A stretch of 64,000 bases of DNA from Knoellia subterranea KCTC 19937 (GCF_000768685.1 NZ_AVPK01000001.1:310001-374000); one strand, 5' to 3'; counted from the stretch's first letter, positions 9,049 to 18,638 are shown. The notes: generated by a model from the sequence alone, not told the origin. Numbers and translations: made by a program.

Positions 9049-10722
9049 TCAGACCGTCGCAGCCGATTCGAGGTGTTGGCGCGTCTGGCGGTGCCGGTCG
9101 AGGATGCCGGAGACCGGAGCGAGGATGCGCTCATCGGCCACGGTCGCGATGGACTCACGGAGCCGACGGTCGACCACCGCACCCCGGCGACGCGCACCGA
9201 TGCCTGCCAGATACCGCGAGACCAGCGCGAGCAACAGGCCCGCCAGGACGCCGCCGACCAGCAGGACGAAGGGCCAAGGCAGCGGCCCCCACATCGGCGT
9301 CTCGATGCTCGGGAACTGCAGCCATCCCAGGACCCACAGCAGGACGAACCACAGCGCCCCGGAGAGCACCGCGAGTCCGAGCAGGATCTGGATGATGCCG
9401 ACGACGCGCCACCACACGGGCGTTCGCGACCGCAAGGACGTGCCGATGACGGCCTGGTCGAGCGCGTCGGTCAGCTCGTGACTGGAGGGCGCGGCCGCCT
9501 CGTCGATGGCGTCGCCCCACGGGGTCGGCAACGAGGCTCCGGCCCGGTCGGCCAGTTGCCGGGTCGCCAGATCGACCGCCGCCCGGGCAGCCGGTGTGGC
9601 CGGAGGCAGGGAGGAACGACCGAGGACGGACCGCACGTCCGCCTGGGTCACGGATGCCGTCACGCCTCCGCCGTCGAGGCGCAGTCGGCGCAACGGCTTG
9701 GGCTTGAATCGCTGCACCCAGCGGGTCAGGGGCCAGCCGGTGTGGGTGACCGCCTGCATGACGTAGTCGCGTTCCACCGCGCGCACCACCGTCGGGACAC
9801 CCGCTGCGCGTGCCAGGGCGTCGACGAGGTCGCCCTCGCCCGAGGCCTTGATGGTGGGTTCGGTGTCGGCGACTGCCGGTCGCAGAGCGGCGGCCGACTG
9901 CCGCACGTCGGCGGCCAGTCGCGTCCGTGCGGCGTTGGCCCCCGCCACGGCGTTGCTGAGCCGCTGACCCAACACGTCCAGTCCGCGACCCGTCCGCACC
10001 GATGTCGGGATGACGGTCGCCTTCCGGAGGCCATCGCGCGCCATGAGTCGTTGGAGGTCCTCGACGCAGCGCTGCACGTCGTCCTCGGGGAGGCGGTCGA
10101 CCTGGTTGAGGACGACCAGGGTCACGGCGTCGTGCGTCGCGAGCGCCGCGACGTAGTCGTCGTGGAGCCGCGCGTCGGCATACTTCTGCGGGTCCGTGAC
10201 CCACACGAACACGTCGACGAGTTCGAGAACCCGCTCCGCCTCCGCGCGGTTCGAGGACTCCCGCGAGTCGAAGTCCGGCAGGTCGAGCAGCACGAGCCCG
10301 TCGAGGGACCCGACGGTCCCCTCGCGAGCCGAGCCGCCTTCTTGTGTCACGTGGTGGCGCGCCGTGACGCCGAGCCAGTCGAGCAGCGGGCCGGCTTCCT
10401 CGTCTCCCCACACACCGGCCGTGGGTGTCGACGTCGTCGGTCGACGCGCCCCCACCGTTGCCACGTCGGCACCGACGAGGGTGTTGAAGAGAGAGGACTT
10501 GCCACTCCCGGTCGCACCGGCGAGGGCGACGACCGTGTGCCCACCGACGAGGGCGGTGCGCTCGGCGACCTTGGTCACGAGAGTGCGGGCACGGGCAACA
10601 GGTGCCTCGGGCAGCTCCGAGCCGCCGGATTCCAGGGCGGACTCGAGCGCTCCCGACGCAGCCGTCAGCGCTTCGGCGGACACGGCCTTGACCTTGGCCG
10701 AGCCCATCTTGAGTGGACTCAT
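9049..10722 (-). CDS. Dynamin-like GTPase, downstream partner
   Basis: A 557-residue membrane GTPase. The G1 loop is GATGSGKSSLFNTL (about residue 70), a G3-like LVLLDLPDFDS follows, and G4 is VVLNQVDR. The C-terminal third has two hydrophobic segments (IIQILLGLAVLSGALWFVLL and FVLLVGGVLAGLLLALVS), so it is an integral membrane protein. It is encoded in a four-base ATGA overlap with a second GTPase of similar size. Paired dynamin-like GTPases of this kind (DynA/DynB in Streptomyces) stabilise septa; whether these are functional equivalents is inferred from arrangement only. Confidence 0.8.
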   Translation of the reverse strand: MSPLKMGSAKVKAVSAEALTAASGALESALESGGSELPEAPVARARTLVTKVAERTALVGGHTVVALAGATGSGKSSLFNTLVGADVATVGARRPTTSTPTAGVWGDEEAGPLLDWLGVTARHHVTQEGGSAREGTVGSLDGLVLLDLPDFDSRESSNRAEAERVLELVDVFVWVTDPQKYADARLHDDYVAALATHDAVTLVVLNQVDRLPEDDVQRCVEDLQRLMARDGLRKATVIPTSVRTGRGLDVLGQRLSNAVAGANAARTRLAADVRQSAAALRPAVADTEPTIKASGEGDLVDALARAAGVPTVVRAVERDYVMQAVTHTGWPLTRWVQRFKPKPLRRLRLDGGGVTASVTQADVRSVLGRSSLPPATPAARAAVDLATRQLADRAGASLPTPWGDAIDEAAAPSSHELTDALDQAVIGTSLRSRTPVWWRVVGIIQILLGLAVLSGALWFVLLWVLGWLQFPSIETPMWGPLPWPFVLLVGGVLAGLLLALVSRYLAGIGARRRGAVVDRRLRESIATVADERILAPVSGILDRHRQTRQHLESAATV

Positions 10723-12434
10723 GCGGACACCTCACGCACACGCGCCGCAGCCGCATGCAAGGCGGCCGACTGCTCGGCGGTGTCGCCCACGGAGGCGACC
10801 GCTGCGGCATACCTCTGCTCTTCGGTTCCGTAGAGCTCGGTGACGCGGGAGAGCAGGCCCTGACGCGCCTTCGCGGCCATCTCCCGGACGGCCTGGTCTC
10901 CGAAGATGGCCTCGAGGACTCGCTGAGCGAGGACCGAAGTACCGCCGGCGATGCCGACCTCGGCGCCCGTGAGTCCGCCGGTTGCGGCGAACGAGACGAG
11001 CATGAGGAAGAGACCGATGGCATTGACTCCGTATGCCGCGATGCGGGCGTTCGTGCGCCGGTTGCCGCCCTCGCTGCGGACGATGTCGAACACCTCCCCC
11101 TGCCACTGGCGGACCAGTGCTTCGACGCGCGGGTTGAAGTCCGAGGACGGCTTGCTCAACTCCGGGTGGGCAGCGAGCAGGGCTTCACCGCCCGGGAGCC
11201 GGCGCCACTCGCGGGCCGTGTCGGCGGACGCGGCCGTGGCATGCGAGACGAGGAGGTTGGCCACGCCCGACTGGAGAGCCTCCCCCAGGTCCTCGGCGGG
11301 CACCGCCTGACCCTTGATGGCGGCAGTGATGCGGTCGCGCCACTTGGAGAGGGTGGACTCGACCTGCCGGAAGAACTCGCCCGTGCCGACGAACTCCTGC
11401 CACCGGGCCAGCACCTCTCCGCGCAGGAGGGTTCCGTCGGTCATGCCGTCCTTGACGCCCTGAGTCGCACGTCCGTAGTTGCCGTCGGCGGCTGCGGTGA
11501 GCGCCTCGGCCGCCGACGCCTGCTCGTCGGACGCCTCGGCCAGGCTTGCGGTGCGCCCGGAGAGCGAACCCATGGCTCCCTTGAGGGTCTGACTGACGAC
11601 CACGGAGCGCGCCCGCGCGTCGCCTGCGAGAGCGTCGAGCCAGGCCTTGAGTCGACCCATCGCCTCTGCCGGGAGGAACCCCTCGGGCGTCAGTGTGGTC
11701 TCGGGGACGGTGAAGATCGGGGCCGTCGGCAAACCCTGCTCGCGCAACATGCCGGCCAGGTGCGGCCGGATCTCGTCGATGGCCTCGGGCGCAATGCGGT
11801 CCAGGACGATGGCAACGGCGGTGCCGCGATCGGCCGCGGTGCGCAGGAGATCCCACGGCACGGCGTCGGCATAGCGGGCGGCTGTCGTGACGAAGAGCCA
11901 GAGGTCAGCAGCGGAGAGCAGCTGCCCGGCGAGTTCACGGTTGGCCTGGACCACCGAGTCGATGTCGGGGGCATCGAGCAGAGCCATCCCCGAGGGAAGG
12001 GATGTCGAGTCGACGAGTCGCACGGTCCCCGGCTGCGACTCCTCCCCCGGTCCCCCGGTCACCCGCGCGAGGCTCGGCAGGATGCGCTGGTCCGCGAACC
12101 ACTTGCGATCCTCGGGGTGGTGCACGAGCACGGGGCTCGTCGTCGTGGGGCGAAGCACTCCGGAGCGGCTGACCTGAGCACCGACGATGGAATTGACCAG
12201 CGTCGACTTGCCTGCGCCCGTCGAGCCGCCCACTACCGCGAGCAATGGCGCGTCGATCGATCGCAGTCGCGGAAGGACGTAGTCGTCCAGCTGCTGGAGG
12301 AGTTCTCGGCGTTGCGCCAGCCCGTCGGCCTGTCCCGGGGTGGTCAACGGGAGGACCGAGGCCTCGACCGCGTCACGAAGTCCGGTCACGGCCTCGACAA
12401 GCACGCTCGTCTCGGTCGCCTCGGAGGTTTTCAC
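10719..12434 (-). CDS. Dynamin-like GTPase, upstream partner
   Basis: A 571-residue GTPase with G1 GGSTGAGKSTLVNSIVG (about residue 68), G3-like LLDAPDIDS and a G4-like VLDRIAPEA. A long helical stalk region follows. One clear hydrophobic hairpin (AIGLFLMLVSFAATGGLTGA) lies near residue 465, the likely membrane paddle. It overlaps the next gene by ATGA, so the two proteins are made together in a fixed ratio and probably form a hetero-oligomer on the membrane. Upstream is a divergent tRNA-Arg gene. Confidence 0.8.
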   Translation of the reverse strand: MKTSEATETSVLVEAVTGLRDAVEASVLPLTTPGQADGLAQRRELLQQLDDYVLPRLRSIDAPLLAVVGGSTGAGKSTLVNSIVGAQVSRSGVLRPTTTSPVLVHHPEDRKWFADQRILPSLARVTGGPGEESQPGTVRLVDSTSLPSGMALLDAPDIDSVVQANRELAGQLLSAADLWLFVTTAARYADAVPWDLLRTAADRGTAVAIVLDRIAPEAIDEIRPHLAGMLREQGLPTAPIFTVPETTLTPEGFLPAEAMGRLKAWLDALAGDARARSVVVSQTLKGAMGSLSGRTASLAEASDEQASAAEALTAAADGNYGRATQGVKDGMTDGTLLRGEVLARWQEFVGTGEFFRQVESTLSKWRDRITAAIKGQAVPAEDLGEALQSGVANLLVSHATAASADTAREWRRLPGGEALLAAHPELSKPSSDFNPRVEALVRQWQGEVFDIVRSEGGNRRTNARIAAYGVNAIGLFLMLVSFAATGGLTGAEVGIAGGTSVLAQRVLEAIFGDQAVREMAAKARQGLLSRVTELYGTEEQRYAAAVASVGDTAEQSAALHAAAARVREVSA

Positions 12435-12550
12435 TCGCTCAGCCTAACGAAATGGCGCCCGCTCGCTCGCCGACGTGCCGAGCGGCCGCGGCACGATTCG
12501 CCACATGAGACGCCCTCGGTCGGACACTCACTAGACTCCCTTGTCGACCA

Positions 12551-12624
12551 GCCCCCGTAGCTCAGCCGGATAGAGCAAGTCACTTCTAATGTCTAGGTCG
12601 CAGGTTCGAGTCCTGCCGGGGGCG
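12551..12624 (+). tRNA. tRNA-Arg (anticodon TCT)
   Basis: Cloverleaf can be drawn: acceptor GCCCCCG/CGGGGGC, D stem GCTC/GAGC, T arm GCAGG-TTCGAGT-CCTGC, discriminator G at 12624. The anticodon loop is CTTCTAA, giving TCT, with one T-T mismatch in the anticodon stem. CCA is not encoded. A terminator-like hairpin follows immediately. Confidence 0.9.
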
Positions 12625-12626
12625 CA

Positions 12627-12654
12627 AATGCTGCCGAGCGTGCGAGGCAGCATT
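12627..12654 (+). terminator. Hairpin after tRNA-Arg
   Basis: Nine-base perfect stem AATGCTGCC/GGCAGCATT with a ten-base loop, starting two bases after the tRNA. The rest of the gap to 12782 is very G+C rich, with short inverted repeats around GAACGCGCGACG and a GTATGCCGTCCGC word; no gene is seen there. Confidence 0.6.
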
Positions 12655-12751
12655 GCGACCCCGGCAGAAGTAACAGGCGCTTCGAACGAAGTGAGAGCGC
12701 CGGCGGGGGCGCGCGCGAACGCGCGACGCGAAGCGAGCGCGTTGCGAGCCG

Positions 12752-12764
12752 GTATGCCGTCCGC
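12752..12764. repeat. GTATGCCGTCCGC dispersed 13-mer
   Basis: Exact 13-base word found by eye six times: 1357, 12752, 21417, 45019 and 51138 on the plus strand and 40200-40212 on the minus strand. It extends the heptamer GTATGCC that occurs about 45 times in the window. Copies lie in both genes and gaps (12752, 21417 and 51138 are intergenic). Function unknown. Confidence 0.7.
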
Positions 12765-12782
12765 CCGCCTTCGCGGAGGTCC

Positions 12783-13604
12783 TCACCGTCCCGACGTGGT
12801 CGCGTTCCGACGGCAGAAGTCACGGATCGCAGCGTTGACCAACTCGGGTTGTTCGAGAGGACTCATGTGCCCGGCACCGGGGATCACGACGAGCTCGGAG
12901 TCCTCGATGCCGTCGGCGAACTGGTCGGCGACCCACAGTGGCGACCGGGCGTCCAGCTCACCCCAGATGAGCAGGGTCGGCACGGTGATGTGCGGAAGCA
13001 GCCCGCTGAGGTCCGTCCCGGCCATGATGCCGAGTTCGAGAGCCAGAGTCTCGGGCCGCACGTCCCTCGCCATCGCCTCCATGAGAGCCACCACCTCGGC
13101 CGTCGGTTCCGACCCGAACAGCCCCGGCAGCGTGGGATCGAACTCCTCGGCCGGCGCCGCCAACTGGGCCTGAACCCCCTCGACGCGGGCACGGACCTCG
13201 GCGGCGGGCAGGGAACCGGACCACCCGGCATACGAATCAATGAGCACGAGGGTGGCGACCACGTCGGGGTGACGTCGATAGGTCTCGAGGATGACGGTGC
13301 CGCCCCAGGAGAGGCCGGCAAGGTGTGCCGGACCAAGGCCCACAGCGCGCACCACGTCGGCGAGCGCGTCCGCGAAGTCGGCCAGCGCGAACCCCGCTGG
13401 CACCGGCGCCGAGGCGCGGACTCCGGGTTCGTCCCATGCGACGACGGTGAAGTCGTCACGCAGGCCGGCGAATTGCGGTCCCCAGCTGCGGGAGTCGAGG
13501 GCGGCGCCGTGCGCGAAGACGATCGGCGCTCCGGTGCCTTCGCGCTCGAAGGCGACCTCCAGATCCGAGCCTTCGACCGTCCGGTCCACGACGATGCGCT
13601 CCAT
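12783..13604 (-). CDS. Alpha/beta hydrolase
   Basis: A 273-residue alpha/beta-fold hydrolase. The oxyanion region is IVFAHGAALDSRSWGPQ, the nucleophile elbow is GLSWGG (Ser about residue 100), the acid is probably in LLIWGELDARSP, and the catalytic His is in IPGAGHMSPLEQPE. The family includes esterases, C-C hydrolases and haloperoxidase-like enzymes; the substrate is not evident. The start at 13604 (MERIVVDRTVEG) was chosen because the upstream open frame overlaps the divergent PPTase gene. Confidence 0.88.
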   Translation of the reverse strand: MERIVVDRTVEGSDLEVAFEREGTGAPIVFAHGAALDSRSWGPQFAGLRDDFTVVAWDEPGVRASAPVPAGFALADFADALADVVRAVGLGPAHLAGLSWGGTVILETYRRHPDVVATLVLIDSYAGWSGSLPAAEVRARVEGVQAQLAAPAEEFDPTLPGLFGSEPTAEVVALMEAMARDVRPETLALELGIMAGTDLSGLLPHITVPTLLIWGELDARSPLWVADQFADGIEDSELVVIPGAGHMSPLEQPELVNAAIRDFCRRNATTSGR

Positions 13605-13670
13605 GCTGGCGAACCTACTCGCCAACCGGTGCCGGTCCCCGCTGCGGAAGTGGGATGACATGATCGGGAC

Positions 13671-14348
13671 ATGTCCGTCGTGATCCGCACCACACAGGTG
13701 ATCGACGATCCCCGATTCCTCGACCTGCTCGATGCGGGCGAGCGCGAGCGTGCCGAACGGCGCTCCGACCCACACCCCTTCATCACCGCGCACGCCCTGC
13801 TGCGGCGGCTCGTGGCGGACGAGACCGGCGTCGATCCCCGCAGCCTCGACTTCGAGAAGCGCTGCGCGACCTGTGGCACGGACCGACACGGCAAGCCGCA
13901 CGTGGTGGGCATGCGCGATATCCACGTGTCCGTGTCCTACGGGGAGCGGATGGCGGTCGCTGCCGTGACCACCCTCGGTGAGGTCGGTGTCGACATCGAG
14001 GATCTGGAGTCGGCTGACTTCGACGGCTTCGGCTCCGTCACCCTCGACGCATCCGAGATGCCGCACCTGGCCGACCTCGACGGCGACGCCCTCCTCGCCG
14101 CTCGCGCGCAGATCTGGGCCCGCAAGGAGGCGATCCTCAAGGCCACCGGCCACGGCCTCGTCGTGGACCCGAGCGAGGTCGTCGTCTCTGCTCACGACGG
14201 CCCGGCCGCGCTCCTCGAGTGGAAGGCCGCGCAGCACCTGCCCGGCCCGATGCAGGTCAGCGACCTCGACGTCGGACACACGGACCACCGCGCCGCGGTC
14301 GCAGTGCTGACGACCCAGCCGCTGGGCGTCCGCATCCAGCACGGCTGA
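13671..14348 (+). CDS. 4'-phosphopantetheinyl transferase, Sfp type
   Basis: A 225-residue Sfp/AcpT-like enzyme that moves phosphopantetheine from CoA to a Ser of carrier proteins. Signature motifs are GVDIED (Mg2+-binding D and E) and WARKEAILKATGHGL, the W-x-x-K-E-A-x-x-K core. HVSVSYGERMAVAAV is the upstream conserved strand. No PKS or NRPS gene is nearby, so it may serve distant clusters or a fatty-acid synthase. It is divergent from the alpha/beta hydrolase with a 66-base gap. Confidence 0.92.
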   Translation: MSVVIRTTQVIDDPRFLDLLDAGERERAERRSDPHPFITAHALLRRLVADETGVDPRSLDFEKRCATCGTDRHGKPHVVGMRDIHVSVSYGERMAVAAVTTLGEVGVDIEDLESADFDGFGSVTLDASEMPHLADLDGDALLAARAQIWARKEAILKATGHGLVVDPSEVVVSAHDGPAALLEWKAAQHLPGPMQVSDLDVGHTDHRAAVAVLTTQPLGVRIQHG

Positions 14349-14379
14349 CCGGCGCCGCTCTCGACCCTGGCCACAGCCA

Positions 14380-14441
14380 GTCGAGAGGAGAGAACGTGCC
14401 GCGAGGGCGCCGGCATACGCGGCGTGTCCTCTCCCTTCGAC
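14380..14441. repeat. Hairpin repeat, copy 3
   Basis: Third member of the family at 1061 and 2177. Arms at 14380-14401 and 14420-14441 are imperfect here (the right arm reads CTCTCCCTTCGAC instead of the consensus). The loop contains GGCATAC at 14412-14418. It sits between two convergent genes, the PPTase and the M20 amidohydrolase, where it could end both transcripts. Confidence 0.8.
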
Positions 14442-14467
14442 CACGCGGCCCGAGGTGCGGCGGCGCC

Positions 14468-15715
14468 TCAGACCCCGGGGGCACCCACAGCGGTCCGGCG
14501 GAGCGCGAGCTCCGCCAGCAACGCCGCCATGTCCGGGATGACCGAATCGTCATAGAGCGCCCGCGGCGAATGGTTGTCCTCGGCCGTCGTGTGATCGTCG
14601 CTGACGCAGGCGCCGATGTTGAGATAGGCGCCGGGCACTTCCTCGAGGACGAACGACATGTCCTCGGCTCCCGCCTCGGGGGTCACCATGTCGGCCCACC
14701 GCTCCTCGCCGAACAGGTCGACGACGGTGGCCTGCGCGAACGCGAACTCGTCCGCGTCGTTCACGGTCACGGGATAGCCGTCGCCGATGTCGACCCTGGC
14801 GGTCAGACCATGGGCGGCGGCAACGTGCTCGGCCACCCGACGGATCTCGGTGTGCGCCTTCTCGCGGTGCTCCGGCGAGAACGTGCGTAGCGTCGCGTCG
14901 ATCTCGGCCGCGTCCGGGATGACGTTGTTGACCGTCCCGGAGTTGATCCGGCCGACCGTCACGACCACGGGGTCGAAGGCGTCGAACCGGCGCGTCACCA
15001 TCGTCTGCAGGGCGAGCACGACCTCGCAGGCGACGGGGACGGGGTCGAGGGCCTGATAGGGCTGCGAGCCGTGACCACCCCTGCCCTGCACCGTGATTCG
15101 CACTTCGTCGGCCGCGGCCATCTGCGGTCCGGGGCGACCGAACCAGACGCCCCTCGGGTGCTCGGCGGCATAGACATGGATCGCGTATGCCGCGTCGACC
15201 CGTCGGCCTGCCGCCTCCAGGAGTCCCTCGCGCAGCATCGGTTCGGCCCCTCCGGGGCCTTCCTCCCCCGGCTGGAACATGAAGACGACATCGCCGGCGA
15301 GGTCGTCACGCAGTTCGTGGAGGATGCGCGCGGCGCCGACGAGTCCGGCAACGTGGAGGTCGTGCCCGCAGGCATGCATGAGCCCGTCGACCTCGGAGGC
15401 GAAGTCGAGATCGGTCGCCTCCGTGACGGGGAGCCCGTCCATGTCTCCGCGCAGCAGCACGACGGGCCGAGCAGCGTCCTGCGCGCCGCCGCCCGTCTGC
15501 CCGGCGCCACGCCCGCGCAGCACCGCGACCACGCTCGTCAGGCTCTGACCAAGGGCGATCTCGAGGTCGAGCCCCTCGAGGGCGTCGAGGACGGCGCGCT
15601 GGGTCCGTGGAACGTCATTGCCCAACTCGGGGTGACGGTGCAGGTCGTGCCGCAGCGCGACGAGATCCGGCGCGATGGACGCGGCGAGGTCCAGGACCGA
15701 CGCGCGCGCCGCCAT
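14468..15715 (-). CDS. M20-family amidohydrolase
   Basis: A 415-residue M20D peptidase-like amidohydrolase (hippurate hydrolase/IAA-amino-acid hydrolase group). Metal-binding and catalytic motifs are LRHDLHRHPELG, LLRGDMDGLPV, MHACGHDLHVAGLVGAA, FMFQPGEEGPGG and the C-terminal PEAGAEDMSFVLEEVPG. A lid domain lies between (GGHGSQPYQALDPV). It hydrolyses N-acyl amino acids; the exact acyl group is unknown. The start codon overlaps the PrsW-like stop (TGATG), indicating one operon. Confidence 0.92.
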   Translation of the reverse strand: MAARASVLDLAASIAPDLVALRHDLHRHPELGNDVPRTQRAVLDALEGLDLEIALGQSLTSVVAVLRGRGAGQTGGGAQDAARPVVLLRGDMDGLPVTEATDLDFASEVDGLMHACGHDLHVAGLVGAARILHELRDDLAGDVVFMFQPGEEGPGGAEPMLREGLLEAAGRRVDAAYAIHVYAAEHPRGVWFGRPGPQMAAADEVRITVQGRGGHGSQPYQALDPVPVACEVVLALQTMVTRRFDAFDPVVVTVGRINSGTVNNVIPDAAEIDATLRTFSPEHREKAHTEIRRVAEHVAAAHGLTARVDIGDGYPVTVNDADEFAFAQATVVDLFGEERWADMVTPEAGAEDMSFVLEEVPGAYLNIGACVSDDHTTAEDNHSPRALYDDSVIPDMAALLAELALRRTAVGAPGV

Positions 15716-16896
15716 CAGACGACCTGGCCGGAGAAGTCGTGCCGTCGCGCGACGAGGGCCGCCAGCAAGTCACGTTCGTCGCTGAGGGCACGGGCGTCAG
15801 CAGCCGAGTGGTGCATCCGTCGGCGCAGGAGCGCCAACTCACTTGCCGTGTCCTGGAAGTCCTCCATCGAGCGCAGGGCTTCGCGTCCGCCGTTCATGCG
15901 CGCCCACTGACGCGCCTCCCTGCGACGGGGCATCGAGGCCAACATCTCCACCTCGGCCGGGGAGAGCCAACCCGCATCGGCATAGGGATAGAGGAACTGG
16001 CCGATGAGTTGCCCCTCGCGACGACGAACCCAGACCGCGAACCCGACGAAGCTGAGGAACAGCGGGACCTCGATGAGCAGGTAGACCGCGATGAGCCCCT
16101 CGCCGCCACTCACCGCCGCGACGTTCCAGATGGCGTGGGCGACCACGGCGATGATGAGCCCGGCGAGCGGCGCCAGCCAGCGCTTCCAGCCCATCCGGGA
16201 CGTCGCGGCGATGCCGATGCCAATACCGGTGCAGATGGTGAACATGGGGTGCGCGAACGGCGACAGCAGGCAGCGACCGACGAACGTTGCGGTGAGGCCA
16301 TCCCGACCGTGCTCGGCCCACGCGAGCGCGAGGTACTGGATGTTCTCGGTGAACGCGAAACCGGCAGCCGTGACACCGGCATACACCATCCCGTCGGTCA
16401 CACCATCGAACTCGCGCTTCGCGAAGAGCCACACCAGAACGATGAAGGCGCCCTTCGCGATCTCCTCGACGACGGGCGCGACGAACACGGCGGTGAGCTG
16501 GAGCGAGTCCTGGTCCGGGATGGATCCGCGCAGGACGAGCTGGCCCGCCGTGTTGAGGGTCATCGCGATGAGGACGGCGATGAGCGCACCCCAGAGGAAC
16601 GCCATGACGAGATAGCGCGTCGGCTCGGCCTCGAACCGGTCGAGCCACATGAACGTCGGCACGACGATGCCCAGCGGGATGATCGCGGCGACCAGTCCGA
16701 GGAGTGTCGCACTCACGCCGGCGGCTGCTCCGATGGCCACGGCGACGACGAGCGCGGCGAGTCCGAAACCGACGGTGGCGATGCCGAGGAGGACCCATCG
16801 GCGGATCAGTGAGCGTCCCCGATGTGCCCCGGAGCGCACCCGAGGCACGTCCGGCGGCGGCGGTGATTCGACGACGACTGCTGGATCCCCACTCAT
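15715..16896 (-). CDS. PrsW-like intramembrane metalloprotease family protein
   Basis: A 393-residue multi-pass membrane protein. Family motifs are EEIAKG (two glutamates), FAFTENIQY (Glu) and two histidines in [10 protein letters not shown] and VVAHAIWN, in the expected transmembrane contexts. PrsW cleaves an anti-sigma factor in Bacillus; most actinobacterial members have no known substrate. A hydrophilic C-terminal tail of about 100 residues (from [13 protein letters not shown]) is helical. It begins at ATG 16896, is divergent from orn, and is coupled to the downstream amidohydrolase. Confidence 0.85.
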   Translation of the reverse strand: MSGDPAVVVESPPPPDVPRVRSGAHRGRSLIRRWVLLGIATVGFGLAALVVAVAIGAAAGVSATLLGLVAAIIPLGIVVPTFMWLDRFEAEPTRYLVMAFLWGALIAVLIAMTLNTAGQLVLRGSIPDQDSLQLTAVFVAPVVEEIAKGAFIVLVWLFAKREFDGVTDGMVYAGVTAAGFAFTENIQYLALAWAEHGRDGLTATFVGRCLLSPFAHPMFTICTGIGIGIAATSRMGWKRWLAPLAGLIIAVVAHAIWNVAAVSGGEGLIAVYLLIEVPLFLSFVGFAVWVRRREGQLIGQFLYPYADAGWLSPAEVEMLASMPRRREARQWARMNGGREALRSMEDFQDTASELALLRRRMHHSAADARALSDERDLLAALVARRHDFSGQVV

Positions 16897-16933
16897 GACC
16901 GCGACGATAGTGCAGCGCCATACAGTGGGGGCC

Positions 16934-17620
16934 ATGTCCGCAACGCCCGACCGAGCCCTGACTGACCGCATCGTCTGGATCGACTGCGAGATGACCGGGC
17001 TCTCCCTGGAGAGCGACGCCCTCATCGAGGTCGCCGCGCTCGTCACCGACTTCGAGCTCAACGTCCTCGGCGACGGCGTCGACGTCGTCATCAAGCCGAC
17101 CGATGCCGCGCTGGCCCAGATGGGCGACTTCGTCCGCGAGATGCACACGTCGTCCGGCCTCATCGATGAGCTCGCCGACGGGGTGACGATGGAGGAGGCG
17201 GAGAAGCTCGTCCTCGACTACGTGCGCGAATGGGTGCCGGAGCCGCGCAAGGCACCGCTGGGCGGCAACACCGTCGCGACCGACCGCGGCTTCCTGGCGC
17301 GCGACATGGCCGAGCTCGAGCAGCACCTGCACTACCGGATCATCGACGTCTCCTCGATCAAGGAGTTGTCGCGCCGCTGGTTCCCGCGGGCGTACTTCGC
17401 GGCGCCCGAGAAGTCCGGCGGCCACCGCGCGCTCGCCGACATCCGGGAGTCGATCGCGGAGCTGCGCTACTACCGGTCCGCCGTCTTCGTCGACCCGCCC
17501 GGGCGCTCCAGCGACGAGCTGCGGGCCATCGCGGCCCAGCACGTCGTCGACCACTCGGCGCCAGTCTCCGGTGCCACTGCGGACATGGTCAAGAGCACCC
17601 CCGAGGAGCAGGTACGATAG
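16934..17620 (+). CDS. orn: Oligoribonuclease
   Basis: A 228-residue DEDDh 3'-5' exoribonuclease that finishes RNA decay by degrading di- to pentanucleotides, and pGpG from c-di-GMP. Exo I is WIDCEMTGL, Exo [12 protein letters not shown], Exo [13 protein letters not shown], with the catalytic His in the last. The C-terminal extension of about 45 residues after YYRSAVFV is typical of actinobacterial Orn. A tRNA-His gene follows about 50 bases downstream. Confidence 0.96.
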   Translation: MSATPDRALTDRIVWIDCEMTGLSLESDALIEVAALVTDFELNVLGDGVDVVIKPTDAALAQMGDFVREMHTSSGLIDELADGVTMEEAEKLVLDYVREWVPEPRKAPLGGNTVATDRGFLARDMAELEQHLHYRIIDVSSIKELSRRWFPRAYFAAPEKSGGHRALADIRESIAELRYYRSAVFVDPPGRSSDELRAIAAQHVVDHSAPVSGATADMVKSTPEEQVR

Positions 17621-17670
17621 TCCGCGCTGCCTCGGCCGCCGGATCTTCCGGTATGCCGGGTGGTCGCCTT

Positions 17671-17747
17671 GGTGGGCGTAGCTCAGCTGGTAGAGCACCG
17701 CGTTGTGGTCGCGGGGGTCGCGGGTTCAAGCCCCGTCGCTCACCCCA
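17671..17747 (+). tRNA. tRNA-His (anticodon GTG)
   Basis: Acceptor GTGGGCG/CGCTCAC with one G-T pair; the extra G at 17671 pairs with discriminator C (17744), the hallmark of tRNA-His. The anticodon arm is CCGCG-TTGTGGT-CGCGG. CCA is encoded at 17745-17747. Confidence 0.95.
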
Positions 17748-17752
17748 AGTCC

Positions 17753-17779
17753 GAAAGCCCCTGCACTGCAGGGGCTTTC
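17753..17779 (+). terminator. Intrinsic terminator-like hairpin after tRNA-His
   Basis: Perfect 12-base stem (GAAAGCCCCTGC/GCAGGGGCTTTC) with a 3-base loop, six bases after the tRNA. Confidence 0.85.
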
Positions 17780-17827
17780 GTCATTTCTGCGAGGCCGTTC
17801 ACCTCGCACCCAGAATGGGTGTGCAGT

Positions 17828-18463
17828 ATGGATGGCATGCGCAAGACGACCCGTGGACTGATCGTGCTCCTCCTCACCGCCTTCGTGGCGATGGTGGGTG
17901 GGGTGGTGCCGGCGAGCGCCCACTCCCGGCTGATCTCGATCAGCCCGAAGGATGGAGCCGCGCTCCCGTCCTCCCCCACCGAGGTCGTCCTGACCTTCAA
18001 CGAGACGGTGAAGCCGCAGTTCGTCACGGTGCGTGTCACGGACAGCGAGGGCGGCGAGGTCGTCGACGGGGAGGCCACGGCGGAGGGCGCCACCGTGACG
18101 CTTCCGGTGGCGCAGCCGATCGCAGCGGGGACTTACAACATCGTCTACCGCGTCGTCAGCGCCGACTCGCACCCGATCTCCGGAAAGACGACCTTCACGG
18201 TCGAGGGCAACCCTCAGGCGCCAGCCACCTCGACGTCGCCGTCGGCCTCGGGCTCAGTGGCTCCGACCCCGTCCGCGACGGCGGGCGATGCGACGCCGTC
18301 GGCCGACTCCTCCCCCACGACGGCCACCACCGCGGCCGGAGAGGGGACGGACACCGGCGGCGAGTCCACCCCGACGTGGGTGTGGTTCATCGTCTTCGCG
18401 GCCGTCGTGGGTGCGATCGCAGCCACGTTCTACGCCGTCCGCCGGGACAACGGCGAGGGCTGA
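17828..18463 (+). CDS. CopC-domain protein, secreted and membrane-anchored
   Basis: A 211-residue protein. A signal peptide (RGLIVLLLTAFVAMVGG... ending PASA) is followed directly by a histidine, HSRLISISP. In CopC the mature N-terminal His is a Cu(II) ligand. The beta domain includes VVLTFNETVKP and YRVVSADSHPISG, with another conserved His. A Thr/Ser/Pro/Ala-rich linker precedes a C-terminal transmembrane helix (WFIVFAAVVGAIAATFYAV). It is thus a copper-binding domain tethered on the outer membrane face. No CopD gene is adjacent. The start may be ATG 17828 or 17837. Confidence 0.88.
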   Translation: MDGMRKTTRGLIVLLLTAFVAMVGGVVPASAHSRLISISPKDGAALPSSPTEVVLTFNETVKPQFVTVRVTDSEGGEVVDGEATAEGATVTLPVAQPIAAGTYNIVYRVVSADSHPISGKTTFTVEGNPQAPATSTSPSASGSVAPTPSATAGDATPSADSSPTTATTAAGEGTDTGGESTPTWVWFIVFAAVVGAIAATFYAVRRDNGEG

Positions 18464-18559
18464 CCGGGCGGGAGAACAGGGCGGTGAACACCCGTGCGAA
18501 CACGGCCGATTGGCCCGATTTCGCAAGTCGGCCCCACCGCTGCTAATGTCTCTCCTCGC

Positions 18560-18635
<76 letters not shown>

Positions 18636-18638
18636 CCA

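Noticed and set aside
8791-12560. Long antisense open frames opposite the dynamin-like GTPase genes
   Set aside because: No recognisable motifs, and the GTPase motifs on the other strand decide the coding strand.
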